Shown in pieces: positions 54,837-63,903 of a stretch of DNA of 64,000 nt. The first letter of the stretch is position 1; every line of letters starts with the position of its first letter. Under the pieces are notes generated by a model. That model saw only the letters and a program-made list of their open reading frames with translations. It ran no database searches and was not told where the DNA came from. The stretch is from Candidatus Binataceae bacterium (GTDB taxonomy: Bacteria > Desulfobacterota > Binatia > Binatales > Binataceae): NCBI GenBank assembly GCA_035508495.1, contig DATJMX010000050.1:1-64000 (forward strand), written 5' to 3'. Position numbers and translations under genes: made by a program.

Positions 54837-55724
54837 TCAAGAACGCGCGTGCTCGAGATCGGCGAGCAGTCCGGGATGAGTGGGACGCCATCCGAGGCGC
54901 TCCCGCGTTTGTGCGCTCGAGGCGGGCGAATCAATGCCCATGAAGAACCCGAGCCAGCCGAAGTGTTCGGCGGCTTCTTCGGGCGATTGCGCGACGACGG
55001 GAATGTTCAGGCGGCGCCCGATGACCTCGGCGATGTCTTTGAGCGCGACGCCCTCTTCTGCGACCGCGTGAAAGCGGGCGCCGACTGAGCTCTTCTGCAA
55101 TGCCAAAGTAAAGACCTGGGCCGCGTCCAGGCGATGCACCGCGGGCCAGCGATTCGTGCCATCGCCAACGTACGCCGAGATACGTTTCTCGCGCGCGATT
55201 TCGATCAGCGGCGTAACCAGGCCCATCTTCACCGTGTCATGGACCGAGGGCGGCAGACGCACGATGGAAGCGGGAAGGCCTTGCGCCGCCAGTGCCATCG
55301 TCGCCTCTTCGGACGCGCTCCGCGGAACGCCGGCGGCGCTGGGAACCACCGCGTCATCCTCGGTGCCAGAGCCACCAGGCGCGAGCATCGCGGTGCCGCC
55401 GCTGACTATCAGTGGACGATTCGAGCCGGCCAGCGCCGAGCCGAGTGCCTCGATCGCGTGTCGATCGGTCTCGCAGTTGGCCTGGTATTGTGAGAAATCG
55501 TGGTTAAAGGCGGTGTGGATGACGCCGTCGGACACCGCGGCGCCGCTGCGCAGGCTTTCGAGATTTTCGATATCGCCGCGATGCACGAGCACGCCCGCTG
55601 CTTCCAGGGCCTTCGCGGAGGCATCCGAGCGCGCGAGCCCAATCACCTGATGACCCGCGGCGACCAGCTCCTCAACAATCGCAGAACCGATGAATCCCGT
55701 GGCGCCGGTGACGAAAACGCGCAT
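54837..55724 (-). CDS. NAD-dependent epimerase/dehydratase (extended SDR)
   Basis: A 295-residue atypical extended SDR. The nucleotide-binding motif GATGFIG is at 7-13. The YxxxK active site is not evident: the expected region reads PRSASEEATMAL, so Tyr appears to be replaced. Such atypical SDRs often reduce or bind substrates without classic catalysis. ATG at 55724. It is 18 bp downstream of the VWA/FHA gene on the same strand. Confidence 0.85.
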   Translation of the reverse strand: MRVFVTGATGFIGSAIVEELVAAGHQVIGLARSDASAKALEAAGVLVHRGDIENLESLRSGAAVSDGVIHTAFNHDFSQYQANCETDRHAIEALGSALAGSNRPLIVSGGTAMLAPGGSGTEDDAVVPSAAGVPRSASEEATMALAAQGLPASIVRLPPSVHDTVKMGLVTPLIEIAREKRISAYVGDGTNRWPAVHRLDAAQVFTLALQKSSVGARFHAVAEEGVALKDIAEVIGRRLNIPVVAQSPEEAAEHFGWLGFFMGIDSPASSAQTRERLGWRPTHPGLLADLEHARS

Positions 55725-55742
55725 CGCGACCTCGCAAGCGAG

Positions 55743-57419
55743 CTAAATCTGCAACACGAACTTTATATCGCCGAGGCGCACCTGCGCGCCCGCGCCGACG
55801 AACACCGAACCCTGGATACGACGCTCATCGACGTAGCTGCCGTTGGTTGAGCCGAGGTCCATCAGCTCGAAGCCGCCATCGCGGCGCATCAGGCGCGCAT
55901 GCGATCGCGAGACGCTGGCGTGCGGGATCACTACGTCGTTGTCCTCGCCGCGCCCGAGCGTGACCTCGTCTTTCATCAGGGCGTATTCAGAAGGCAGCGG
56001 GCCTCCGGGATTGACGGTCACGAGGCGAGCCCCCTGGGTCATCCCGGGTCCACGCGGCGAGGTGACCGGCGGAGTCTGCGGCGCGCTCGGGCGCTGCGGT
56101 ACGGACGAGACTGTGCGCTGAACTGTGCGCACCGCTTGCTGCATCACAGTTGACGGCGCGGGGGCACTCCCCTGCGCCTGTACGATTGCTTTCAGTTCTT
56201 CCTGCGACACGCCGAAGCGCATCCGCGAGAGCGCGAACAAACCGAACAGCCCGATCATCGGAACCGCGGCGTTCCACCAGTTGAACGAGAACTGCCGCAG
56301 TCCCGTTCCGGTCGTATTCTCGCCGCTATTGCCCGTGTCTTCCGGGACGTTGATCGCCGCGCCGCCGACGCCGCGCACTTGATACGATGTCGCCGCGTCG
56401 CCGTTCTGGCCGTCGTAATCGATCTTGAGCTCGATGCTCCGACTGGTGCCGTCCTCAATCGGACGCGGAGTGCGATAAGTCAGCGAATACTCGGTCGCGA
56501 TCGAATGGCCGATTTCGCGCACGAGCTCGGGGAAGCGTCCCTCCTCGGTGATGATGTTGTACGAGCGGCCGTGGGTCGCATCGACGATCTGCTGATATTC
56601 GGGCGCGATAAACGGCGGCGGCACGACGGCGTAGAGCGTCAGGCCGTTCTTCTTCATCAGTGCCGCAACCTTGTCGCCCGTGAGGTTCGTCACGTCGGCG
56701 TTCTTATCCGGATGATGGTCCCAGTAGGCCTGGTCGTGTTGCGAGAACGCCGAGCCGTCACCCGCGTGATGCGGCGGCGCATCAGTCACGATAATTATGA
56801 TGCCCTCGGCCTCGGGCCGGAAGGGAAACGTCGCGGCATAAGCGAGCGCGTCGAGCTGGTCTTCGGGAATATCGCCGCCGCCGCCGGCGTGCAGCCCGCC
56901 GACCCAGTCCGTGAACTCCTTGACGTTCGAGGTCATCGTGTAGCTATACGGGCAGTTGCAGTCCTTCTCTTTCGAGACTACGTAGTCCTCGAACGTGACG
57001 AGGCCGAGCCGGTAGTCGCGATTGTTCGATGCCAGGTCCTGCGCGAACGCAATCACGTTCTGCTTGACCGCGTCGATATAGGGCTGCATCGACTCGGTGA
57101 TGTCCATCACGAACACGATATCGACCGGGCGCCCCTGCCCTACGCCGCGAAAATCCAGGATCTTCGCGAGCTTGCCGTCTTCGTAGACCTTGACGTTGTC
57201 GGGCTTGAGATTCCCGACCGGGTTGCCGTTGGGATCGGTCAGGCCGAAATCGAGCTCGACGCCGCCGTCGGAATCGAAGTGCTCGAGGCCGGGATTGCCG
57301 ATCGTGACCTTGAGATCGGCGCGTGCGGACGCGCTTCCGAGCAAGATCAAAGTCGAGACCACGGCGATGATGGTCGCTAAAGCTGAAGGGCCGGGATTAA
57401 AGTGGCGAGCCGCTTTCAT
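55743..57419 (-). CDS. Exported VWA-domain protein with C-terminal FHA domain
   Basis: A 558-residue trans-membrane signalling protein. Signal peptide (about 1-34), a small Ig-like segment, then a VWA domain (about 98-300) with MIDAS motif DITES at 106-110. A beta-rich region follows, then one transmembrane helix (about 378-395), a Pro/Gln-rich linker, and a C-terminal FHA domain (about 475-558) with LGRGEDNDVVIPHASVSRSH and LGSTNGSY. The VWA part is outside and the FHA part cytoplasmic, by topology. ATG 57419; divergent from the exported-protein operon at 57555. It could link to the kinase cassette at 28-31 kb. Confidence 0.87.
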   Translation of the reverse strand: MKAARHFNPGPSALATIIAVVSTLILLGSASARADLKVTIGNPGLEHFDSDGGVELDFGLTDPNGNPVGNLKPDNVKVYEDGKLAKILDFRGVGQGRPVDIVFVMDITESMQPYIDAVKQNVIAFAQDLASNNRDYRLGLVTFEDYVVSKEKDCNCPYSYTMTSNVKEFTDWVGGLHAGGGGDIPEDQLDALAYAATFPFRPEAEGIIIIVTDAPPHHAGDGSAFSQHDQAYWDHHPDKNADVTNLTGDKVAALMKKNGLTLYAVVPPPFIAPEYQQIVDATHGRSYNIITEEGRFPELVREIGHSIATEYSLTYRTPRPIEDGTSRSIELKIDYDGQNGDAATSYQVRGVGGAAINVPEDTGNSGENTTGTGLRQFSFNWWNAAVPMIGLFGLFALSRMRFGVSQEELKAIVQAQGSAPAPSTVMQQAVRTVQRTVSSVPQRPSAPQTPPVTSPRGPGMTQGARLVTVNPGGPLPSEYALMKDEVTLGRGEDNDVVIPHASVSRSHARLMRRDGGFELMDLGSTNGSYVDERRIQGSVFVGAGAQVRLGDIKFVLQI

Positions 57420-57554
57420 TGGCAGCTTTGATTCTCCGGATAGCGAGTGCAATCAGTCAAGTTTGTACGTCACACATGCGGGAAGGTTTCTTGCCTTCTC
57501 GGTTCTGTTAGGTTATCCCAAACGCTTAGCCAAATCTCTTCATTTGGAATCTGA

Positions 57555-59750
57555 GTGAACAAAAGTCCTTTGGTTGCTGCGGGTGGGGCGGTGCACAAAA
57601 GCGCAACCCTGTTGATATTAACCACCGTCCTGGCTGGAATATTCGGCTTTGGGGGGTCTGCGCTGGCACAGACGACGCCAAAGGGCTATCTCCAGGTCGG
57701 CTTCACCGCCACGATCACCAACGGCTCGGGCCTGGCTACGCAGCGCTTCAAAAACGTCTTCCTCAACATCCAGCAAGTGCGCGTCAACGCGGTCGCCGGC
57801 GCAGCGCCGGGTGCGCAAAATTGGAATCTTATACCCGTGCCATTGGGCCTCACGCCGCAGAACCAGGTCGATCTGCAAGTTGATGCGAACAACATTCAGA
57901 ACGTTCCCCTGTTGTTCAATACCGTGCAGGTCAACCCCAATACCTACAAGCAGGTCGAGGTTGATCTCGATATCAATCAACCCGGCAAGATTGTGCCGCT
58001 TTGCCCGGGCCAGGGTGCAACCGTCGAAGGATGCGCCCCCTATCCCATCTTACTGCAGAGCACCCTAGGCGAGTCGTTTTCGATTCCCGGAATCTCGGTT
58101 AATGCCAATCAACTGACGACGCTGATCATCAACCTCGGCGTGACCGTGGCCAGCGCACCCACTTCGTCGGTCGGCATCGTCGGGACCAACGCGAACAAAT
58201 ATACCATTAGCTTCCAGGGCTCGCAGGCGACTACCCAGCAGCTGGCCACGATCAGCGGCGTGATCGGCGTCCAACAGCATGCTGTAATCCCCGCCCATGC
58301 GAACGGCGTCCGCAATCTGACCGTCACCGCCGAAGTCGCAGGCACCAATAACATCGTGTCAAGTGCGCTGCCCGATTCCGCGGGCAACTACACGTTGCAA
58401 TTGCCGGCGGCTCCCACGATCGGCTCCTACTACGATGTGTATGTTGCGGGCGGCTCCTCGACTTATGCCGCCGATCGCTTCGGCCCCATCATTCCAGCCC
58501 AAGCTGTCACCTACAGCCCAACGATATCGACGAAGCAGCAGATCGGCACGATTTCGGGAAAGATCATCGACGCATGTACCAATCTTGCGCTCCAGGGCGC
58601 GACGGTTCAGCTCCTGCTGCCGCAAGCCGGACAGTCAACAAATTGCGCTGCATCCCCCGGCCAATGCGTGGTCATCGCGACTGCTTCCACTGACGTCACC
58701 GGATCATTCCCGTTGCCAGGCCAGCTCCCGACGCCCGGCGTATTCAACAGCATCCCGTTACCCGGACCGTATACGCTCGAGGTGTCGGCCGCGGGATACG
58801 ATACGTCCTTCATCACTGCGACGCCGACGATCCCGATCCCGAATCAGCCGATTAAAACAGGCGGCACCTGCACGATTGGGAGCAGCACCGGACCATGCGA
58901 CATCGCGCTGACCTCGGGCAAGATCACCGGAACGGTCGGCCTCACCAGCCTCCCGGTTCCGGATGAATCCGTGGTGGTACAGGTATTCGCCGAGCAAACA
59001 GCGACCAGTAACCTTGTGTCTGCGTTACAGACACCGATAGTGTTCAGCAGCACCTCGAATATGAGCTTGCCCTTCACGATGAACGTGCCGACGACGATTG
59101 GCGGCGTGTCGCCGCAAACCTTCGACCTGTTCGCCACCGCGGTCGATCTGAACCAGGGCGTCACCGATCCCTACAGTGGCCATACGATCCTCGTGAAATC
59201 AGGCGTCCCCGGCCCGACTTCTTCATGCGCTACCGTATCTGATGTGACTTTCCCCCAGACGATGGATTGCACCGGCCACGGCAGCATCAGCGGAAGTTTC
59301 ATCCTCCCGAACACCGCCACGACGGCTCTGCTCAGCAAAATAGATAGCTCGACTGGCAATCCCGTCTCGTTGTTCCCGGTCGGCGTGCAAGGACCGATCT
59401 CAGCTTCGGGCACTAACCCGGCAGCCAACACGTTCTCGTTCTGCGCTCCGGGACTGAATGAAATGAACGCCGGCGATGTTAGCTACGTGATTACGCGCTT
59501 TGACCTTCCCAGCCCTACGCCAACTGCGACTCCGACTCCTGTTGAGCCGACGGCGACACCAACCATTCCCGCTCCGGGTCCGAGTTCGACTCCAGCCCCC
59601 ATTTCGGTAGCAACAGCCTCGATCACGCCGAGCGCGCTCCCCACGCCAGCGTCCGTGGCATCACCTTGTCCCTCCTCGTGCTTTAGTAACGGCCAAGGTA
59701 CCGCGATGTGTCCCGGCGTCTGCAACAACGCGCTGCTGCCGCCTTTCTGA
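57555..59750 (+). CDS. Large exported DUF4382-like / carboxypeptidase-regulatory-like protein 1
   Basis: A 731-residue secreted protein. After a signal peptide (cleavage near SALA-Q) comes a DUF4382-like domain (about 42-225: KGYLQVGF, FLNIQQVRV, VDLQVDANNI). Next is a beta-rich region with a carboxypeptidase-regulatory-like domain (about 335-440: GTISGKIIDACTNLALQGA, YTLEVSAAGYD). A second beta region follows, then a Thr/Pro-rich linker and a C-terminal cysteine patch CPSSC ... CPGVC. GTG 57555 and GTG 57591 are both possible starts; 57591 gives a cleaner signal peptide. First gene of a three-gene operon; paralogue of the next gene. Function unknown. Confidence 0.8.
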   Translation: MNKSPLVAAGGAVHKSATLLILTTVLAGIFGFGGSALAQTTPKGYLQVGFTATITNGSGLATQRFKNVFLNIQQVRVNAVAGAAPGAQNWNLIPVPLGLTPQNQVDLQVDANNIQNVPLLFNTVQVNPNTYKQVEVDLDINQPGKIVPLCPGQGATVEGCAPYPILLQSTLGESFSIPGISVNANQLTTLIINLGVTVASAPTSSVGIVGTNANKYTISFQGSQATTQQLATISGVIGVQQHAVIPAHANGVRNLTVTAEVAGTNNIVSSALPDSAGNYTLQLPAAPTIGSYYDVYVAGGSSTYAADRFGPIIPAQAVTYSPTISTKQQIGTISGKIIDACTNLALQGATVQLLLPQAGQSTNCAASPGQCVVIATASTDVTGSFPLPGQLPTPGVFNSIPLPGPYTLEVSAAGYDTSFITATPTIPIPNQPIKTGGTCTIGSSTGPCDIALTSGKITGTVGLTSLPVPDESVVVQVFAEQTATSNLVSALQTPIVFSSTSNMSLPFTMNVPTTIGGVSPQTFDLFATAVDLNQGVTDPYSGHTILVKSGVPGPTSSCATVSDVTFPQTMDCTGHGSISGSFILPNTATTALLSKIDSSTGNPVSLFPVGVQGPISASGTNPAANTFSFCAPGLNEMNAGDVSYVITRFDLPSPTPTATPTPVEPTATPTIPAPGPSSTPAPISVATASITPSALPTPASVASPCPSSCFSNGQGTAMCPGVCNNALLPPF

Positions 59751-59770
59751 TCAAGCCTGGCAACAAAGTG

Positions 59771-61795
59771 GTGAAGCTCTTGAAATCGATTGTTCGCATC
59801 GCATACGTGGCACTCGCGCTGGTCTATTTTGCGGCCTGCTCAAACTCGAGCAGCGGCAGCTCCGCCACTACGACCTCGTTCGGTGACATCCAGGTCGTGT
59901 TCACGGCGACCGTCACCGACGACAGCGGCAGCACGATCCCTTTGAAAAACGTTTTGCTGAATGTGGCCAACGTACTCGTCAACACGACCGCCATGGCGAG
60001 CACGAGCGCGACGAATTGGCGCACCATTCCCCTTCCGGACCAAGCTCCCGCGGGCAGCCCGCCGGGCGCGTTCCAGATGGATCTGAACAGCGTCGCCGGA
60101 CTACCAGTCGTGTATAACACCACGCAGATTCTGACCGGGAACTATCAGACGCTGCAGATCCAGCTCGATCCCTCCCCGGGCGCGATCGTGCCGCTATGCG
60201 CAGGCGCCAGCCTTGAAGGATGCATCCTGTATCCGATCCAGCTTAACAGCGCCGCTTTGGTCATTCAGATAAATGCTCCGGTTCAGACCTCCAGTCCTAC
60301 CACTGTTGTTGTCAATCTGAACTTCGACATCACGGATGCCCCCACCAGCACAGGCGGCCCCTACGTGGTCGATCTGACCGCCAGCCAGGTAACCAGCCCC
60401 GTCCCCGGTGTCGGAACCGTGTTGGCTACCGTGAAGGGTAATTCCACTGTAACCGGCGGGACAGTTCAGACGCTGACCGCATTCGTCGCCGGGACGGATA
60501 CGTTCGTCACCAGTATCCCGATCGGTCCGAACAACACCTTCATGCTGACATTGCCTGCCAGCGAGGCCGGCACGCTTTACGACCTGGTAGTAGCGGGCAA
60601 CAACTCTACTTACTCCGCCCTGCGGATTCCGCCGCTCATGCCCAACACACCCTCAATACAGACCTTCAGCGTGCAGGCTAATCAGACCGTCGGCGCGATC
60701 GCGGGGCAGGTCGTCGATGCCTGCACAGGGCTTGGAATCGAAGGCGCCACGGTTGAGCTTCTGGTTGCGCCGGCGAATCAGAACACGATCACACTCATGA
60801 GTTGCTTTAGCCCCACGACAATCGGCGAATGCATCGTCGCAATCTCGACTATGAGCGACGTAACGGGTCAATATCCCGAGCTAAACGCGCTCAACAATCC
60901 AACCGGGTCGTTCGCAGAAATTCCGAGCCTCCCTTTCCCGAAGGGCACGCCCACGCCTCCTATCGGTCCGTACATTATTAGCGTATCGGCCCCCGGTTAT
61001 GACACGTTGTTAGCGCAAGGCACTTCAAACGCATCCACCACGCAAGACGCCGGCATCTGCATCGTCAACGGCACCAAGGGCTCGTGTAACTTTCCGCTTA
61101 CGTCAGTGTTCATAAGCGGCACCGTGACATTGGACGCTGCTCCAGCCCCGGGACAAGATGTCAGTGTCATCGTGTTTGGTGAGACCAGCGGCACCACCAA
61201 CCTGGTCGCGATGTCAGATCCGATACTCTTCACCAGTTCGACACCGACGAAGCAGAGTTACACGATGCGCGTGCCGTCGAATAACGAGCTCGACTTTTTT
61301 GCCGAGGCAACAGACACATACCAAGGTGCAGCCGATCCATACACCGGCCATACCATCGATGTGGGATCAAAGATCGCTACTCCTCCAACCCCATGCGCAA
61401 CAGCCGGCGCCACCTTGAACTTCTCCCTTAGTTGTGCGGGCCATGGCAGCGTGACCGGCAACCTTGTGGGTGCGAACAATCTGACATCCGTGGTGCTGAG
61501 CAAGAACGGCGTGCAGCTCATGACCGGGAACGCAATTGCGCCCGTCCCTTCCGCGAGTCCGACGCCTTGGTCGTACGCCATCTGCGCTCCCGGAGATTCC
61601 TATACAATCACTCGCTACCAGCCAACCCCGACCGCGTCAGGAACTCCAGTTCCAACTCCAATTTCCTCGGCGAGCATCGCGATTCCGCTAGCCTCGCCGA
61701 CATCAAGTGGCTGCCCGACGACTTGTCTGAAAGTCGATGGAAGCTGCCCAGGCAACTGTGCGAGCACGAATCAGGACTTGGGGAACTCGCAATGA
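59771..61795 (+). CDS. Large DUF4382-like lipoprotein 2 (paralogue)
   Basis: A 674-residue paralogue of the preceding gene with the same domain order, but lipid-anchored: GTG 59771 opens a signal ending in the lipobox FAAC. Shared blocks include ACTGLGIEGATVELL, DPYTGHTI, CAGHGSVTG and YTITRY. It ends in a Thr/Pro linker and a cysteine patch CPTTC ... CPGNC. It starts about 20 bp after the first gene's stop, and its stop overlaps the next ATG as ATGA. The first protein is soluble and this one anchored, suggesting a surface pair. Start could also be GTG 59768. Confidence 0.8.
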   Translation: MKLLKSIVRIAYVALALVYFAACSNSSSGSSATTTSFGDIQVVFTATVTDDSGSTIPLKNVLLNVANVLVNTTAMASTSATNWRTIPLPDQAPAGSPPGAFQMDLNSVAGLPVVYNTTQILTGNYQTLQIQLDPSPGAIVPLCAGASLEGCILYPIQLNSAALVIQINAPVQTSSPTTVVVNLNFDITDAPTSTGGPYVVDLTASQVTSPVPGVGTVLATVKGNSTVTGGTVQTLTAFVAGTDTFVTSIPIGPNNTFMLTLPASEAGTLYDLVVAGNNSTYSALRIPPLMPNTPSIQTFSVQANQTVGAIAGQVVDACTGLGIEGATVELLVAPANQNTITLMSCFSPTTIGECIVAISTMSDVTGQYPELNALNNPTGSFAEIPSLPFPKGTPTPPIGPYIISVSAPGYDTLLAQGTSNASTTQDAGICIVNGTKGSCNFPLTSVFISGTVTLDAAPAPGQDVSVIVFGETSGTTNLVAMSDPILFTSSTPTKQSYTMRVPSNNELDFFAEATDTYQGAADPYTGHTIDVGSKIATPPTPCATAGATLNFSLSCAGHGSVTGNLVGANNLTSVVLSKNGVQLMTGNAIAPVPSASPTPWSYAICAPGDSYTITRYQPTPTASGTPVPTPISSASIAIPLASPTSSGCPTTCLKVDGSCPGNCASTNQDLGNSQ

Positions 61796-62454
61796 AATCC
61801 AGCAATCGAATCATCCTTGCGATCATCACGGGCGTACTCGCGGTCGCGACGGTGTCCTGCAACAACTCGCTCGGCGGATTCGCCGGCTCGGTCGGCAATA
61901 CACCCGACACCACGCCTTCGACCGCTTACAAGATCTTCGGCAATATCGGGATGCCGTTTACCGCGCTAATTTCCGACTCGCGCTCGTCGTGGACGGTCCA
62001 AGGCACGGCGCCGATCAGTATCTCTATTGCCAACAGCGCGCTGCCCGCTCGGATGATCGTCACCAAACTCGTCAGCGACAACTCGCTGATGAGTGTCGAG
62101 ATCCTCAATGGAATATCGGTTAGCGACGTCGCGTCGACTTCCGATCCCTTCGGTACCGCCCAGGTGCAGATCGGCGGTAAGCTGCTCGGGGTCGCCGCCA
62201 CAGCCAATCCCAGTGTGCAGATCTATGTGCCCGGTCCATTTGGCGAGCCGTACCAGGGACTGATCGAAGACACGCAGGTCGCATTCACGATCGCCGACTT
62301 CGCGCCGGCGGTTTACCTGTTTGACAGTCCCGATGGATCGGTCACGGGCCAGTTTTTCCAGTCGATCAACCTGGGCGGTTTGCTCGTGATCGAAACTGTA
62401 AACGGCGCCGTCGTTGATAGCGGCGTGGCAGCAAAGGTCGTCGTCAAAGACTGA
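61792..62454 (+). CDS. Small lipoprotein, third gene of exported-protein operon
   Basis: A 220-residue lipoprotein: signal with lipobox ending VSC, then a beta-rich domain (GNIGMPFTALISDSRSSW, IYVPGPFGEPYQGLIE, a central AVYLFDSPDGSV). No family recognised. ATG 61792 overlaps the preceding stop (ATGA) with GGGGAA upstream, so it is translationally coupled. An upstream open frame to 61432 is antiparallel in phase to gene 2 and not real. Probably works with the two large proteins. Confidence 0.75.
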   Translation: MKSSNRIILAIITGVLAVATVSCNNSLGGFAGSVGNTPDTTPSTAYKIFGNIGMPFTALISDSRSSWTVQGTAPISISIANSALPARMIVTKLVSDNSLMSVEILNGISVSDVASTSDPFGTAQVQIGGKLLGVAATANPSVQIYVPGPFGEPYQGLIEDTQVAFTIADFAPAVYLFDSPDGSVTGQFFQSINLGGLLVIETVNGAVVDSGVAAKVVVKD

Positions 62455-62476
62455 ACGAAGTGCGCCTTTCGTTCAG
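62451..62476 (+). terminator. Terminator-like hairpin after the exported-protein operon
   Basis: CTGAACGAA and TTCGTTCAG (62451-62459, 62468-62476) form a perfect 9-bp stem with an 8-nt loop, beginning at the stop codon of the small lipoprotein. No U-run follows, so it may act as a processing end or weak terminator. Confidence 0.45.
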
Positions 62477-62528
62477 CGCCGCAAACCAACCGTTCAATTG
62501 ACTTTTCGTGCGAGTCGCGCTCCTTTGA

Positions 62529-62557
62529 TTGACAGCTTGCCCGGTTCGTCATACTTA
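62529..62557 (+). promoter_or_regulatory. Candidate promoter for HlyD/EmrA gene
   Basis: A perfect TTGACA (62529-62534) lies 15 bp before CATACT (4 of 6 to TATAAT), about 70-90 bp upstream of the adaptor ATG. Spacing is slightly short; a vegetative promoter is plausible but weakly supported. Confidence 0.3.
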
Positions 62558-62622
62558 GCCGGACGAGGCGTGAAGGTGTCGTCACGAGGTAATTTCGGGA
62601 TTGTAGGGTCCGTCTATTCTCT

Positions 62623-63846
62623 ATGAACAGGCTCGTTCGCCGGGCTCTGCTTGCGATTGTGGTGTTGGCGCTGATCGCGGCGACCGTTCCCGGCTATCAT
62701 TACTATCGCTACTTCTCCTCGCACGTCTCGACCGACGATGCGTATGCTGACGGCACCGTCGCCCTGGTCTCATCGCGCGTCGCGGGAACGATCACCAACG
62801 TTTACGTCGAAGACAACTGGACCGTTAAGCAGGGCGAGCTGCTCCTGACCCTCGATTCGCGCGACTTCGAGGTTCGCGTGCAGCAAGCGCAGGCCCAGCT
62901 TGCACGCGCACGCCAGTCGATTGACGAAATGTATGCGCAGGTTAACGCGGCCGAGGCCGGGGTCGCTCTCGCGCAGTCGCAGGCGCGCCAGGCCAAGATC
63001 GATTACGACCGCGCCGTACAGTTGAAGAACCAGGGCGTCGTCTCAAGCGAATTTTACGATCAAGCCAACACCGGACTTAAGATTGCCGTCGCTGATGAGC
63101 AACTGGCGCAACATCAGCTCACCCAGGCGCAGGCCGCACTCGGAAGAGCCCCCGATGGCGCGGCAGACCATCAGGACCACGTAGCCAACGACGGCCACTA
63201 TGATCGCCCGATCGTCTCGCAGGCGCGGGCCGCTCTGGAAGCCGCCGAGCTCGATCTCACTTACACGAAAATCACCGCACCGTTCCGCGGCATTGTGACT
63301 CACAAAACCGCTCACGTTGGAAATCGCGTGCAGGTCGGAGAGCCGCTCCTCGCCGTCGTGCCGATGGACAAGCTCTACGTCACCGCCAACTTCAAGGAGA
63401 CGCAGCTCACCGATGTGCGCGTCGGCCAGAAGGCAACGGTCGAGGCCGACATCTACCCCGGCTACATCTATGAGGGTCACGTCGATTCGATCAGCATGGG
63501 CACCGGCGCAGCGTTCTCACTGCTGCCGCCTGAGAATGCGACCGGCAACTGGGTCAAAGTCGTGCAGCGTATCCCGGTCAAGATCGTGCTCGACAGTCCG
63601 CCGCCGCCCGACAAGCCGCTACGTCTGGGATTGTCAGTCGAGGTTTCTATCGACATCAGTGACAAGAGCGGGCCGATGCTGTCGTCGATCGTGCAGCATC
63701 ATTACGAAAACGACCAGGGCACCACTCCCAACGAGACTTTGCCGATGCCGCCGATGCCCGATGCGAATCCGAGCAGCGCGGCGCAGCCCGAAGGCCGGCA
63801 GCCGCGATTGTTCAACCGCCTGATGAATCGCCTGCACAATCAGTAG
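62623..63846 (+). CDS. HlyD/EmrA-family membrane fusion protein
   Basis: A 407-residue periplasmic adaptor of tripartite efflux or secretion systems. One N-terminal membrane anchor (about 8-26), a biotinyl-lipoyl-like hairpin with VSSRVAGTITNVYVEDN, a coiled-coil (about 85-195), and the barrel region with TYTKITAPFRGIVTH. The coiled coil is interrupted by a His/Asp-rich loop near 175-190 (ADHQDH ... DGHYD). It is most like EmrA of the MFS-linked type; the inner-membrane transporter probably lies beyond the window. ATG at 62623. Confidence 0.88.
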   Translation: MNRLVRRALLAIVVLALIAATVPGYHYYRYFSSHVSTDDAYADGTVALVSSRVAGTITNVYVEDNWTVKQGELLLTLDSRDFEVRVQQAQAQLARARQSIDEMYAQVNAAEAGVALAQSQARQAKIDYDRAVQLKNQGVVSSEFYDQANTGLKIAVADEQLAQHQLTQAQAALGRAPDGAADHQDHVANDGHYDRPIVSQARAALEAAELDLTYTKITAPFRGIVTHKTAHVGNRVQVGEPLLAVVPMDKLYVTANFKETQLTDVRVGQKATVEADIYPGYIYEGHVDSISMGTGAAFSLLPPENATGNWVKVVQRIPVKIVLDSPPPPDKPLRLGLSVEVSIDISDKSGPMLSSIVQHHYENDQGTTPNETLPMPPMPDANPSSAAQPEGRQPRLFNRLMNRLHNQ

Positions 63847-63889
63847 CCTCGGCGCGCATCGGCTATGAACATCTGCCGCGCTCGTCTGG

Positions 63890-63903
63890 TGACACGCGTG
63901 TCA
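63890..63903. promoter_or_regulatory. Perfect 14-bp palindrome downstream of EmrA-like gene
   Basis: TGACACGCGTGTCA is a perfect palindrome, 44 bp past the adaptor stop, in the last 154 bp of the window, which hold no gene. It may be an operator for the next gene to the right; the protein that would bind it is unknown. Confidence 0.35.
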
